Assembly (NCBI GenBank): GCA_028023455.1
Contig: JAQFVV010000520.1
Span: 81,001-145,000 of the forward strand
DNA: 64,000 bases
Reading direction: 5' to 3'
DNA from: Epiperipatus broadwayi
Taxonomy: Eukaryota; Onychophora; Udeonychophora; Euonychophora; Peripatidae
The translations under genes were made by a program, and so were the position numbers. The notes under the pieces were generated by a model. It was not told the origin of the DNA, did no database searches, and saw only the letters and a program-made list of their open reading frames with translations. This document shows, piece after piece, positions 47,053 through 58,132 of this stretch. Position 1 is the first letter of the stretch. Every line of letters begins with the position of its first letter.

Positions 47053-47719
47053 TTACATTAAGTTTAGTATAGATTATACATTTATTTAAATATTACATAT
47101 AATTTGGTTTTTCAATTTTCTACATTATAGTCCTATGTATTCTACTTATTCACTTAATTCACCAAAATAATTTTGATTTGATTTTTTTCTTTTGTAATCT
47201 TTTTCTTTAATTAAAATGGATGCACACTTTATATATTTATATATTATATTATATAAATATATGTATAATTTAGCACAATAAAGTTGACATCAACACTTAT
47301 GATCATATGAATAACATTTCACCTAAATATCACCCGTTGTTCAGACTTATTGTCAATAAAGTCATCAATCTATTGATAGAATTTATCAAGCATATTGTCA
47401 GTGTCTTATTTTTGTTTTCTTACTAGCAATTCTTCTAAGCATTATACACTTTTTAAATAAATTATTTTGTCTTATCAATATTTAATCAAATATCTACTTG
47501 TTCACGTTTCCATTGTCTATATTTCCAAAGCATTCATTTTTGCATCCTACTTTTTTCATATCCAACATAAATAGCTAAAGCATATAATTTTTATTTTTAA
47601 AAATATGATCCTACAATTCGAATATTTTCCAGATTTATTATAACTATTCCCATCCTGTTTTGAATTATTAATTGCTGGAATCTTGTTATTGATAAAAAAT
47701 TCACAAATATAAAAAATTT
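47053..47719. other. Non-coding stretch
   Basis: AT-rich, nothing recognised. Confidence 0.35.
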
Positions 47720-47838
47720 TAATGATTTTTTTTTTTTTCATAAGTCAAATGCGTTGACCGAAAAGTGAACCCGGGCCAGCTGCTTCGAAGGCAGCTATGC
47801 TAACCACTAGACCATCGGCACTTGACTAATGATTTTTT
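47720..47838 (-). mobile_element. tRNA-Gly-derived short SINE with poly(A) and TSD
   Basis: The tRNA-like core is 47750-47821 on the minus strand: GATGGTCTAGTGGTTAGC (A-box region), anticodon stem GCTGC/GCAGC with loop CTTCGAA, then CCGGGTTCACTTTTCGG and TCAACGC. Apart from the 5' acceptor strand it closely follows animal tRNA-Gly(TCC). The anticodon position reads TCG, and the 5' acceptor strand GTGCCGA no longer matches TCAACGC. An A run follows the 3' side, and TAATGATTTTT flanks both sides (47720-47730, 47827-47837), so it was retroposed. A longer stem AGTCAAGTGC/GCATTTGACT now encloses the core. Confidence 0.8.
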
Positions 47839-47884
47839 ATGACTTAAGTTTTCATAAATAATTTAAAATTTATATATATATTTA

Positions 47885-49185
47885 ACAATTACTGATCCAC
47901 TTACGGTTAAAGGTGTCTCCAAGTTTAATCCATCTTCTCCAACATCTAGCTTCTCCTCTTCACATCATCCCAGCACACTTTCTTATTTCATCCATCCAAT
48001 TCATGTGTGGTCTTTTTCTATGTCTTTTACAATCTCTTGGAATCCACATTAAGATTTCAACTATCCATACATTATCATCTTTTTTAACAATATGTCCAGC
48101 CCAACTTCACTTCAGTCTTTAATTTTTTCAATGATGTCAATAACACCTATTTGTTCTCTCACCCATACATTTCATTTTCAATCTCTTCTTATTACTTCTA
48201 ATACAATCTCTTCATACTTTATTGAGTTGTCTGAAATCAGTGTATTGCTCTTCTGTTAAGTGTCCAAATCTCAGATCCATAAGAAAAATCTGTTAAAATA
48301 CATTTATTAAAGACTTTTCTTTTCAAGCATATAGACAAATTTTCTCTTAATATTATGTTATTTTAATCAAAAACTCTCAAAACAAGCTTAATTATATGAT
48401 TAGTTTTATGACTTATGTTTCATCTATAATAATAATCTTACCAAGGTATATGAAGTTGTTAACTTCTAACTCATCATTCTCAAACTTTATTTTCTTGTTT
48501 TGAGAAAATTCATCAAGTGCTATTTTAGTCTTTTTAACATTTATCTTTAATTCTACTTTCGTGCAACATTTCCTGAAGCTCTTAAGCATTATTTACAAAA
48601 ACAACTACATCATCTTCAAAATCAAGATGACTTAAATAATCCCCATGTACTTTTACTCCTTTAGCTTCCCATTTTAATCCACAAAGCATTTTTTGTAAAA
48701 CTGCTGTAAAAAGTTTTTGAGATACAGAGTTATTGTGTTATATACATCCTTCTCGATATTAATCTTTTTAGTATCATTATGTAATCTAATTGTTGTTATT
48801 GCATTTAGCATTTTTATAAATAATCTTCAGAATATGATAATATCCTGGGTCTACACCTTGATGATCTAATGCTTTAATCACTAAAAATTGCTTACATAAT
48901 CAAATGCATTTTCATAATCTACAAATCCAAAGAATAATGGCAACTTATATTCATTGATTCTTTTTATAAATTCTCTCAATATTTGGATGTGATCCACTGT
49001 ATTAACAACATTTTTAAACTCAGCTTAATCTTTTGGTTCGCTAAAAATTCAGTTTGCTGTAGATGAGTTGTAATTATTTTGGCACCAATTTTATATACAA
49101 TTGATAAAAAACTGATAGATCTGTAATTTCTCTTTTTTTTATTAACTTTTTTAAATATTAATATTATTATTGCATATATATATAT
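47885..49185 (-). pseudogene. Decayed LINE pol, RT to C-terminus (RTE-like or related)
   Basis: Ordered family blocks on the minus strand, right to left: a DYENAFDYV-type RT block near 48935, KKTKIALDEFS near 48510, NNFIYLGKIIIIDETY near 48460-48420, SYGSEIWTLN near 48260, LGWAGHI-like near 48105, WIPRDCKRHRKRPHMNWMDEIRK-like between 48060 and 47985, and a final ARCWRRWIKLG near 47930. This C-terminal order is typical of RTE-type and related endonuclease-RT LINEs. Many stops and frameshifts. The SINE at 47720-47838 sits about 50 bp past its end. Confidence 0.7.
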
Positions 49186-50035
49186 ATATATATTGAGATG
49201 GATATTTCAAAATTATAACCATAGTCAAACTTACATTTAAATCAACATTTAGTTTAATAAATTCAGATAGCAATAGAATTGTACAATGGTAAAATTGTAT
49301 ATTGTAAATAATGTATGTACAGATACAATATCGATATATGTAACACATACTTCAAAAAGATTATTTCTTTTTATAACCATTTTTATGTGATTATTATAAA
49401 TAATATTATTAAAATAATTATTTAAAGAAAAATAAAATTAGGTATTCTTCTTATTTAAGGATGGGGGGAGGGGGGTTATACTGATGTTTCACGCTTTTAC
49501 TTCAAGTTAAATACAACTCAAATCGTGATTGAAAAAAATATATATATTTTTTTGGTTTAATGCATTACTCCTTAAATTAAATAAAAGAGTTTTTTTTTAT
49601 ATATATAATGTTACATGTATATTATTATAAATGTTTTTTTTTTGTAAAATAAACATATCATAAGTATAGAACACACATACCTCAGTATTACCATTTGATA
49701 AACTTAAACAAACATCAAATTTTGTTATTCATTTTTTTTGATATGTCTTTAAATATTTTATATCCATATTTGATTTGTTCTGTAATAACAAGTATTTTTA
49801 GATTTTTGATTTTATATTTATTATCCATTAAATTAATGTTAAAATAAATATCTGTTTTACATATAATCTTTATTTTTTAAAATCCATTATATATGGAATA
49901 ATGCATTCTTTATATGTGTGCAATAGTCAGTTATTTGCATCTAAAAGTATTGCTCTCGAGGGTACATTATGCAATCAGAGATTACAAACAAAAGATTGGT
50001 ATTAGAAAGATATTTACATGTATTGAAAACAGTTC
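49186..50035. other. Non-coding stretch with FB1 half-copy
   Basis: AT-rich. 49460-49590 holds one arm of FB1 (ACTTCAAGTTAAATACAACTC and GTGATTGAAAAAA, ending TTTAATGCATT), with GGGGGGAGGGGGG in place of the C run. The left arm is missing. Nothing else recognised. Confidence 0.5.
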
Positions 50036-50539
50036 CTTTAGTCCAGGGGTGGGAACATAGTGTCCCGAGGGCCACATGCGGCCCGCTAAGAGTTTTTATG
50101 TGGCCCTCCAAGACAATCAGAAAAATCTACCTTGGACTGAGATTTCCTTCCTGTTGCATGACCAAATATTCATCTCATATTTTCCACTAGAATGGCCACA
50201 TCAATATACATGTGCAGTGTAGATATGATGTGCAGTGATTTTCCAGTTGATCTGACTAATTTCAATTTTGTCTTTGCATTAGCAAATATATATATTTCCA
50301 ACTTTTGTGAAACCATGAATGCTCCAAAAAAATGTAAAATTGGTAATGAATGTCAATGAAGAATGGACAAACAAATATTTCTTTGGTAATACAGGGAATA
50401 AAGCAGTGTGTTTATTGTGCCATAAAAAAAAGATGACGCCCTCCGTTAACATTCGCTTCCACAAAGTGGCCCCCGATGCGGCCCTCCACCAACCTATGTG
50501 GCCCCCAAGCCAAAACAATTGCCCACCCCTGCTTTAGTC
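50036..50539 (+). mobile_element. Non-autonomous hAT element with BED-type N-terminal remnant
   Basis: CTTTAGTC at 50036-50043 and 50532-50539 is a perfect 8-bp target duplication. The element (50044-50531, 488 bp) has terminal inverted repeats CAGGGGTGGG and CCCACCCCTG, typical of hAT. Inside, MNAPKKCKIGNECQ at about 50314-50355 ends at a stop; a shifted frame gives NEEWTNKYFF and KAVCLLCHKKK. These match the N-terminus of GTF2IRD2/ZBED-like hAT transposases with the first two cysteines of a BED finger. The frame then jumps to the 3' terminal region. So it is an internally deleted derivative that needed a partner transposase. Confidence 0.92.
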
Positions 50540-52015
50540 AATAGTCGTATCCTCATAAACTTGTTAAGAATATATTAGAAAGAAATAAAAAGCTATACAT
50601 TGTTGCATAATCTTTTATATATTTATGCACAAAATTGGCCTTTGAAACATGTGACCTAAATAATACCCCAAAAAAGCTTAGAGATTTAGTAATCATACCA
50701 CTAGTCAATTATATAAAATAATTCATTCGAATTTTAAGAACCATTTATAAAATCAACTGAGAAATATCATATTTATGACCATGATTTAAAAATAATTAAT
50801 AAAAAAAATAGATAGTTACAAATGTATAAAAATTGTAAAATGAAAAAATAAAACAGTGGGTAATAGTTGTGAAGTAACAGATTACATTAATCTGAAAATA
50901 ATAAGATCAATTAGATAAGTTAAAATGGAAGGTTAGAAAGATGAAACAATTGCAAGAAAAAATAGATTACAATTCAAATACAGTAATGTATAAACATAGT
51001 AGTTAGTAAAAGTTAATAAAGAAAAAAGTTTGAATAAGTAATAAATATTCATGAGACTGAAAGCTTAAAGAAAAACTCAAAAAATATAAGAAGTAAAGAA
51101 AGTGAAAATGTATAACTTTCAGATATATCAATTTCTTGCAAACAAATCAAAATTGAAAACAAGACAAAATAAATAATAAGAAAATGACATAAAAAATTAA
51201 TCATATCTTACAAAAAATGAAAGTTGATACTAAGAAAAATAGTGAATAAATAAAATAGTTAAATAAAAAGATGGACAATAGCAAAACTGCTATTGATAAA
51301 ATGATACTAAAGATGTAAATAAAATGTGATACAATAAATAAATACTGATAATCAAAATAATTGCATGCAAATAAAAGATGACTAAAAAAATGAATGATAG
51401 TAAATTTGATAATGCAAAGATGATACAAAAAAATAAATCTGAAAATGATACTACAAATGAAAGTTACAATTCTAATAATGATACAAGAAAAAGTCAGTGA
51501 AAATTGAAAAAAATAGCAGATATTATAATAAAAATAGAGAGATACAAAGATAAGCTTACATATGAGTTGAAAAGGATAGAAAAAGACATAACTAATTAGC
51601 TTTAAAGTATATCACTAAAAGTCTAGAAAAGTTAGCATAGAATAATGAGGAAGCATTAGTCAAAGTAAACAACATAACTCAAATAAATAAAAAAAAACAT
51701 TCAACAATGGAGAAATTTTTTAAAAAAATCATTCAGTTATTAAGAAAAATAAGGAAGAATCAATTATTACTAGGAAATTGAAATTGCAGAAAAAGAAATA
51801 TAGAAGTATATTCACAAGGTAATAAAGAAAATTCATAGAAAAAAAAATAAAATTGAGTTCTCAAATAGAAGCTAAAGGTAATGGAAATATTCAAATATAA
51901 AAAGAGGAATAAGAACAGTTAGAATAGAGTGTGAAAGTAGTTCTAGCTGAAACAATTGCATGACTAAAGTTAATAGAGGAATTTCAGCTAAACATTTCTC
52001 AGGAAATTTTAAAAC
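50540..52015. other. A-rich non-coding stretch
   Basis: The plus strand is strongly A-rich between about 50780 and 51980, with many short frames rich in K, N and I. NISQEILKHYI-type codons near 51985 might be the end of a coiled-coil ORF, but nothing is convincing. Confidence 0.35.
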
Positions 52016-52192
52016 ATTATATCAACATGTTTTTCTGAAGGTTTGTGATGGTGGTGTTCTAGTTGTACATTTATATTGGACTATTTTCATCATCTAATTA
52101 ATATATGTATTAAATGTCTTTAAAAAAATTTGCACAATGTTTCAAGAGGTACTAGTCTCCCCTCTTCTTCAGGTATTGCTGGCCTGACCAGT

Positions 52193-52280
52193 GACAGTAC
52201 TAGCATGGGATTCGAACCTGGCCTTAGATTCTTGTTTTGAAATTTTAAGGTAATGCTCTAACCAACTGAGCCATCCTGCC
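52193..52280 (-). ncRNA. tRNA-like module in the PLE2 3' UTR (copy 1)
   Basis: Starts 31 bases after the ORF stop (52312-52314). GGCAGGA pairs mostly with TACTGTC as a 7-bp acceptor-like stem. The D-arm and A-box-like block is TGGCTCAGTTGGTTAGAGC with a GCTC/GAGC stem. The anticodon-arm-like stem is CCTTA/TAAGG with an oversized loop of about 19 nt. The B-box and T-arm-like block is AGGTTCGAATCCC. The T stem is poor. No tRNA identity is assigned. It could be an intron-bearing tRNA relic or a SINE head captured by the element. Three other PLE2 copies have it at the same place. Confidence 0.7.
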
Positions 52281-52311
52281 AAAGGCAACAGTCTGTAGTA
52301 ATTTCATATAC

Positions 52312-54560
52312 TTATCTATGAAATTCCTCCTGATTTTTCCACTTTTTTCTAAGAGCAAAGTTGATTAGTGGTTTCCATACATAATGCATTGTCACACTGG
52401 GTTGGTGTATGGGATTTTTTGCCATTGTCATGTGAACAACTTCTTTAAATTTTCTTTTTTGTAACTTTTCTTCTCTATCCAATATTTTTGTATTTTTCCA
52501 ATTGAACATATATATTCATTGACACATACCTGTTCTTCTACCTTAGACACATCTGTTTTCTCTCTTCTAATCATCAGTTTGGGTTCTTGCAAGCACCTTT
52601 CAATGGGATGGCTGGTCACACTAACACATGTTCTTCCACATTCACATGGTATTTTATAGAAGCAGTTTTTTCTTTTCATCATTTCAAGTTTAGGTTTTGT
52701 AGATGCTAGAATTCCTCATAGAGTGATATGGCTTTGGAAAGCTGTTCTGATGTTATATTGATTGCAGATTTTCCTTAATTGTCTGCTATTTTTGGAATGT
52801 ATGAGTACACTACAGTACCAATAATTGTATTTTCCCTTGATGGTTCTTTTTTTCTATTTAAAGTTTTTTTAATAACAGCTGATGGATAAACATTTTTCAT
52901 AAGAGTTTGTTCTACATATATCTTTTCTTTTTACAAATCACTGATTTCTGAACAAACTTCTTTTGCTCTGTTCCATAGTGATAGTATAATTCCATGTTTT
53001 GGGTTTCTGGTATGATTGAATGTATAGGCTAGGTATTTTTCCTGTATGTGTAGGTTTTCTGTAAACTGTAGTTTTTATTTTGCCATGAGGGGGTCTTGTC
53101 ACAAGAACATCTAAGAATGCCAATTTTTGTTCTTGTTCTGATTCTATTGTGAATTTAATTGAAGGGGATATATTGTTGATGTGTTTCGAAAGTTTGCAGA
53201 AGTGCTTCACTGTGTGGCCATACAACAAATGTATCATCCACATAGCAAAGTCAAACTTTAGGTGGATATGGAGTAGTTTGTATGACTAAGGCTTCAAGTA
53301 CTTCCATGTAAATATTGCTAATCAGGGGAGACAATGGTGAGCCCATAGTCATTCCTTGATTTTGTTGGAAGAATTCTGTGTTATATTGAAAGTATGTCAT
53401 TTTTATGAAGAATGTTAATAGTTCCATTATACTATCAACTATTATCACCATTTAATCTTTTCCTTAGAATAGACAATGCTTCTTCACATGGTACATTTAT
53501 AACTAAATTTTTGACATTGCCAGTAAGTCAGTTCTTTCAATTTTCATGTTCTTAATTAATTTTACAAAGTGTCTAGAATCCCTGAGAAATGACTGGATCT
53601 TGTATGCCAAAGGACTTAGAACTTGGAAAAGAAATCTTTACAAATTGGCAAAGTGAATCTCTAGAACTAACAATAGGTCTTAATGGAACTAAATCCTTTT
53701 GAATTTTAGGTAAACAATAAAGATGAGGAATTTTTCTGAAATAAGATGTTGTTTTACTTTTTTGAATCAGTGAAGTACTTGTGATGGTTTCTGAGTAATG
53801 CTTGTGACTTTGTTTTTATACTCGGTATTGGATTTTTTGCCACTTTTCTATATTGGCCTGCTGTGAGGAGTTCTTGTATTTTGTTGTCATAATCATCTGT
53901 ATCCATTGCAACTGTTGCATTGCCTTTGTCAGCAGAGAAAATAATTATAGATTTATCTACTTTGTGAGATTTAATTGCTTGCCTCTCACCATAGGACATG
54001 TTTTACTTCAATTTTTGTTGCTTGTTAAGGGTTCTTTTTATTCCCCAGTGTAATTCTGCTGCTTCTTCTAAAGGCAATTTTTGAGTGACTTCCTCAGTGG
54101 CTGCCATTATATCTAATAAAATGTATTAGATGGTGTTATGGCAAAGTTTAATCCTTTTTCAAGAACAGAAATTTCAGTATCTGATAGATGCTTAGAACTG
54201 AGATTTTTAACAAATAAAGTTGGTACATTGCTTGGCGCATTATGATTTTTGATATGCCCATGTAGGTTAGCAAGTTTGTTCTTTTGGCATTCTTTTATTT
54301 TTCCATGTAATGTAGAATATGATTTTCTTACTGCTTGAAAAATTCTCATGTAGTCTTCATCAGTATGTTGATGTTTTAGAAGACATTCTACATTATTAAT
54401 GGAATGCAATGTTTGATACTTAGAAAATCTTTGAGCATTTATTTTTTCTCTTAACAGAGCTTTACTTGCTCTCTGAGTAATTTTCTCAGCTCTCTGACAG
54501 TGAATTGGAGGTTTTAGTTGCAAATCTTTAGGATGTATCCCTTCAGATTTACATTTACAT
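52312..54560 (-). pseudogene. PLE2 reverse transcriptase-GIY-YIG ORF (interrupted)
   Basis: One decayed protein in several frames. 54523-54113 holds the N-terminal part (LQLKPPIHC, then ASKALLREKIN) and the KLANLHGHIKNHN motif. 53999-53754 has the FSADKGNATVAMD block. 53451-53251 has QGMTMGSPLSPLISNIYME. The catalytic YVDD is intact in codons 53233-53244 but in a shifted frame. 53243-52938 has LAFLDVLVTR and TVYRKPTHTG. 52682-52312 has the nuclease FYKIPCECGRT, where the usual YIG is degraded, and a C-terminus ending EEFHR. MGSPLSP and the order of motifs are typical Penelope, unlike PLE1 and PLE3. It cannot make a working protein. Confidence 0.85.
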
Positions 54561-54746
54561 AAGAAAGTTAATAAATATAGCTTTACTTCTCACTATATGT
54601 AAAATATATAATTGTTAATTAGAGAAGATATTAATTAGTATTAAAGTTTATCGGCTTAACGTTTTCGAGGATCCATGCCTCATATTCATAGCCTTCATAA
54701 AATGTATAATAAAATATGCAAATACAAATATTCAAATAAGCTAGTA

Positions 54747-56630
54747 TTACGTAGCCCATTTCTTCGAGATCTCGAAGCAAGTATCCTTTCTATTAATGGC
54801 ATGGATGTTTCCATTGATGTAAAATGCCTCCTTTATTTTTCTTTTGTGATCATTTGATTCTGAGCACAATATTATGGGATTGGCGAGTGTGAAGTTGTGC
54901 CCAGATTGTTTAGCATGCTTCAAGAATACAGAGGACATGTTGCTGTTTTTCTGAGCTCTGTTAAATGTGTAAATATGTTGACCCAGTCTAGTATTGATTG
55001 TAGCTTTCATTTCACCATAATATATAGCATGGCATCCAGCCTGAGGGAAGGCAATCGAGTACACCACGTGTGGGGTGAACGATCGATCAATGTGGTCTTT
55101 AGAGTTGTTAAGCAATCTATTAGAATTAGGTGGAGTTCTAACTGCTATGTTAAATTTATCATTTAATGCTTTCATTAGTTTGTTAGATATTTTAGGAATG
55201 TAGGGGATTGTTATTCTAGGTAGATTGGTGCGAGGTACATTATTGTTTATTGTATTATTAAATTTTATGATTTTATTTTTAATAGCTTTGAATTTGAACC
55301 CTGCTGCTAATAGATCTTTAATATAGTTGTTTATGTTTTCTTTCCTGTCTGCTTCATATTTACATAAATAAATGTTTCTAAACAAAAATGCATTAAGGCC
55401 AGCAAATTTATGCGATGCAGGTGAGTTAGAGTTAGGGTGGAGACAGCTGCGAATTTCAAATGGTTTAACAATCATTTTGTAATCTATTAAGTGGCGATTT
55501 CTCGATAAAGAGAGGTCGAGATATTTAAGTTCTTTATTATTTTCATATATGATGGTGAATGAAAGTTTGGTTAAGTTTTGTAAATCACGTAGTATATTTA
55601 AAGTATTATCTTTAGAGGTTATGATAAAGATATCGTCTACATAACGAATATATGTAAAGTCTTGGTTGATATTGTGATATTTTGGAAGGATCGATAGCTC
55701 GTATTTATTTAAATATATGCTAGATAAAACACCACTGATAGGAAGGCCCATGGGCCATCCATCTTGCATTGTGTACCACTTATTTTCAAAGAGTGTAAAT
55801 ATATGTGAATCAAGCCATGACAGGAAAGCAATAATGAATTTAACTCTTTCACTAGGGCAATGTGCTCGCAGTAGCTCTTCGTGTACTATTTGGATAGATG
55901 CTTTTCAATTAATTGATCCGTATAGTTCCTTCACATCCATTGTAGCCATAATTGAAGTCTGGGAGATTTGAGTATTTTTGATTTTGGAGATGAATTGGAG
56001 AGAGGAGTTTATCGTGTATGAGCCAAAATTAAGGTAATCTATAAGTAATTGATTGATTAATTTGGCTGCTTCAAAATAATGTACACCACCGAAATCCATC
56101 ATCAATCTAAGTGGTTCGCCTGTTTTATGTAGTTTTAAATTGGCAAACATTCGGGGGGGGTCTAGTGGCAGAAGGGTAAATCCTGTAATATTCGGATTTA
56201 GTAATCCCTTTATCCTTGAAAGTCCGAAGCACATTGTTAATAAATTTATCTCGATCTAGTTTAATATTAAAAGAGTTATCATGCACCAACTTTAATATTT
56301 TAATTTGGTCGTGCATTTTATTTTTATAGTCTGTGTTATTTAGCAAAACAAAACGATTGCCTTTGTCTTCTTTGAGACAAGTAATATTGTGTGTTTTGAA
56401 ATATTGTTTGGTATTTAATATACTTTTATTCCATGCTTTTCCTTCTTTATCAACCAAATTGTTATTTAATAGTTTAGATATATCGGTGATGATAGCATCT
56501 CTTTGTATATTGTTAATGAGACTCGCTTCGATGTCTGCTATTAGTTCGAGTTTAGGAGATCTCCAACTTCCTCCTACATATTTCGGTCCGAAGGATAAAA
56601 TTTTCTTGATTTCATATGGTGGTGTGATTA
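54747..56630 (-). pseudogene. PLE3 RT-GIY-YIG ORF, 5'-truncated with one frameshift and one stop
   Basis: Starts near SFGPKYVGGSW, with no native N-terminus. An 8-base G/C homopolymer at about 56153-56160 shifts the frame between YYRIYPSATR and MFANLKLHKTGEPLR. A TGA at 55905 follows ELYGSIN. From 55769 the rest is open to 54747: QDGWPMGLPISGVLSS, the catalytic YVDD (complement of 55632-55643), YLDLSLSR, the nuclease VVYSI and IYYGE (YYG for YIG), and a KEAFYINGN block with the metal-binding glutamate. It is similar in layout to PLE1, including MGLP for MGS, so the two form one clade distinct from PLE2. Confidence 0.87.
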
Positions 56631-57339
56631 AAGATCTATTAGCAGCAGGGTTCAAATTCAAAGCTATTAAAAATAAAATCATAAAATTTAATAATACAAT
56701 AAACAATAATGTACCTCGCACCAATCTACCTAGAATAACAATCCCCTACATTTCTAAAATATCTAACAAACTAATGAAAGCAGTAAACGATAAATTTAAC
56801 ATAGCAGTTAGAACTCCACCTAATTCTAATAGATTGCTTAACAACTCTAAAGATCACATTGATCGATCATTCACCCCACATGTGGTGTACTCTATTGCCT
56901 GCCCTCAGGCTGGATGCCATGCTATATATTATGGTGAAACGAAAGCTACAATCAATACTAGACTGGGTCAACATATTTACACATTTAACAGAGCTCAGAA
57001 AAACAGCAACATGTCCTCTGTATTCTTGGAGCATGCTAAACAATCTGGGCACAACTTCACACCCGCCAATCCCATAATATTGTGCTCAGAATCAAATGAT
57101 CACAAAAGAAAAATAAAGGAGGCATTTTACATCAATGGAAACATCCATGCCATTAATAGAAAGGATACTTGCTTTGAGATCTCGAAGAAATGGGCTATGT
57201 AATACTAGCTTATTTGAATATTTGTATTTGCATATTTTATTATACATTTTATGAAGGCTATGAATATGAGGCATGGATCCTTGAAAACGTTAAGCCGATA
57301 AACTTTAATACTAATTAATATCTTCTCTAATTAACAATT
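56631..57339 (+). pseudogene. Inverted PLE3 C-terminal fragment
   Basis: Opens at KDLLAAGFKFKAIKNKIIK and runs through the complete GIY-YIG domain (VVYSIACP, then AIYYGETKATINTRLGQH) to a stop at 57200-57202, then the 3' UTR. It differs from the minus-strand copy by only a few residues. The upstream open frame (56333-56630) is antisense of the other arm and not coding. Confidence 0.87.
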
Positions 57340-57352
57340 ATAAGAAAGTTAA

Positions 57353-57440
57353 ATGATTTTCTACTTTGGCCAGCTTTAGACATAATTTTTCATAAATGTC
57401 TAAAGTTTGATATAGTATCAGGTCCATATTGAATACTTAG
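57353..57440 (-). pseudogene. Detached N-terminal piece of the PLE2 ORF
   Basis: Minus-strand codons include SKAGQSRKSFNFL. They lead, across the nested PLE3 and one copy of its 13-bp target duplication, to CKCKSEGIHPKDLQLKPP at 54560-54510. This continuity, with a 1-base frame slip, is what shows the insertion is nested. Confidence 0.7.
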
Positions 57441-57534
57441 TGTTTTCCTGAAGGTTTGTGATGATGGTGTTCTAGTTCTATTTTTATATTGGACCATCTA
57501 ATTAATATATGTATTGAATGTCTTTAGAAAAATG
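57441..57534 (-). repeat. PLE2 pseudo-LTR remnant (tip of the 3' end)
   Basis: Reverse complement of the PLE2 3' terminus (TTTCTAAAGACATTCAATAC, TCCAATATAAAAATAG, then ACACCATCATCACAAACC). Read on the minus strand it is a direct 94-bp copy placed upstream of the full copy. Confidence 0.75.
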
Positions 57535-58132
57535 TGCTTGCAAGAACACAAACTGATGATTAGAAGAGAGAAAACAGATGTGTCTAACATAGCAGAACAT
57601 GTATGTGCTAATGAACATATTGTCAATTGTGAAAATACAAAAATATTTGATAGAGAAGAAAAGGTACAAAGAAGAAAATTTAAAGAAGCTGCTCACATAC
57701 CAATGGCAAAAATCCCATAAGCGACCCCAGCATGACTATACATAATGTATGGAAACCACTGATCAATTTTGTTCTTATGAAAAAGTGGAGAAATCAGAAG
57801 GACCCTCATAGATAAGTATATGAAATTACTACAGACTCTTGCCTTTGACAGTATTGCTCAGTTGGTTAGAGCGTTACCTTAAAATTCAAAACTCAAAAAT
57901 CTAAGGACCCAGGTTCGAAACCCATGCTAGTACTGTCACTGATCAGGTCCTCAACACCTGAAGAAGAGGATAATCTAATACCTCTTGAAACATTGTGCAT
58001 ATACTAACTTGTTTGATATGCTATTACTAACAGTTGAAGGTATTTGGAAAATTTAAATAAAGTTAAATTTTTCTAAAGACATTCAATACATATATTAATT
58101 AGATGATAAAAATAGTCCAATATAAAAATACA
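57535..58132 (+). mobile_element. Inverted 5'-truncated PLE2 copy
   Basis: Begins inside the GIY-YIG domain at LQEHKLMIRREKTDVS. The first in-frame ATG (57514) lies in the junction. The frame is open to a stop at 57718-57720 (REEKVQRRKFKEAAHIPMAKIP). Then come the former C-terminal codons, the tRNA-like module and the 3' UTR to the target duplication. A C-terminal extension present in the 52312 copy is lost here by a premature stop. Confidence 0.8.
57847..57937 (+). ncRNA. tRNA-like module in the PLE2 3' UTR (copy 2, best preserved stem)
   Basis: GACAGTA and TACTGTC form a perfect 7-bp closing stem. Inside are GCTCAGTTGGTTAGAGC (GCTC/GAGC arm), CCTTA/TAAGG enclosing a loop of about 20 nt, and AGGTTCGAAACCC. 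Downstream, AAGAAGAGG and CCTCTTGAAAC can form a further hairpin, a feature often seen near PLE 3' ends. Confidence 0.75.

Larger units (their letters stand above)
54561..57352 (-). mobile_element. Penelope-like element PLE3 nested inside PLE2
   Basis: ATAAGAAAGTTAA at 54561-54573 and 57340-57352 is a 13-bp target duplication. PLE2 coding sequence continues on both sides. The insert comprises a 5'-truncated copy on the minus strand (about 56630 to 54574) joined head to head with an inverted fragment of the same family's C-terminus and 3' UTR (56631-57339). There is no direct pseudo-LTR piece as in PLE1 and PLE2. Confidence 0.9.

Noticed and set aside
47750-47821. Functional tRNA gene reading TCG (Arg)
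   Set aside because: The body is tRNA-Gly-like, the acceptor stem does not pair, and poly(A) with a target duplication shows retroposition.
56333-56630. N-terminal part of a 289-codon plus-strand frame
   Set aside because: Antisense of the PLE3 RT region; only the part from 56631 on is PLE3 coding sequence.
57505-57585. CTGATGA...GAAA words in PLE2 that resemble a hammerhead ribozyme core
   Set aside because: The bases lie in GIY-YIG codons and the segment between them cannot form stem II. I saw no hammerhead core in the pseudo-LTR regions of PLE1, PLE2 or PLE3, although other Penelope-like elements carry them.
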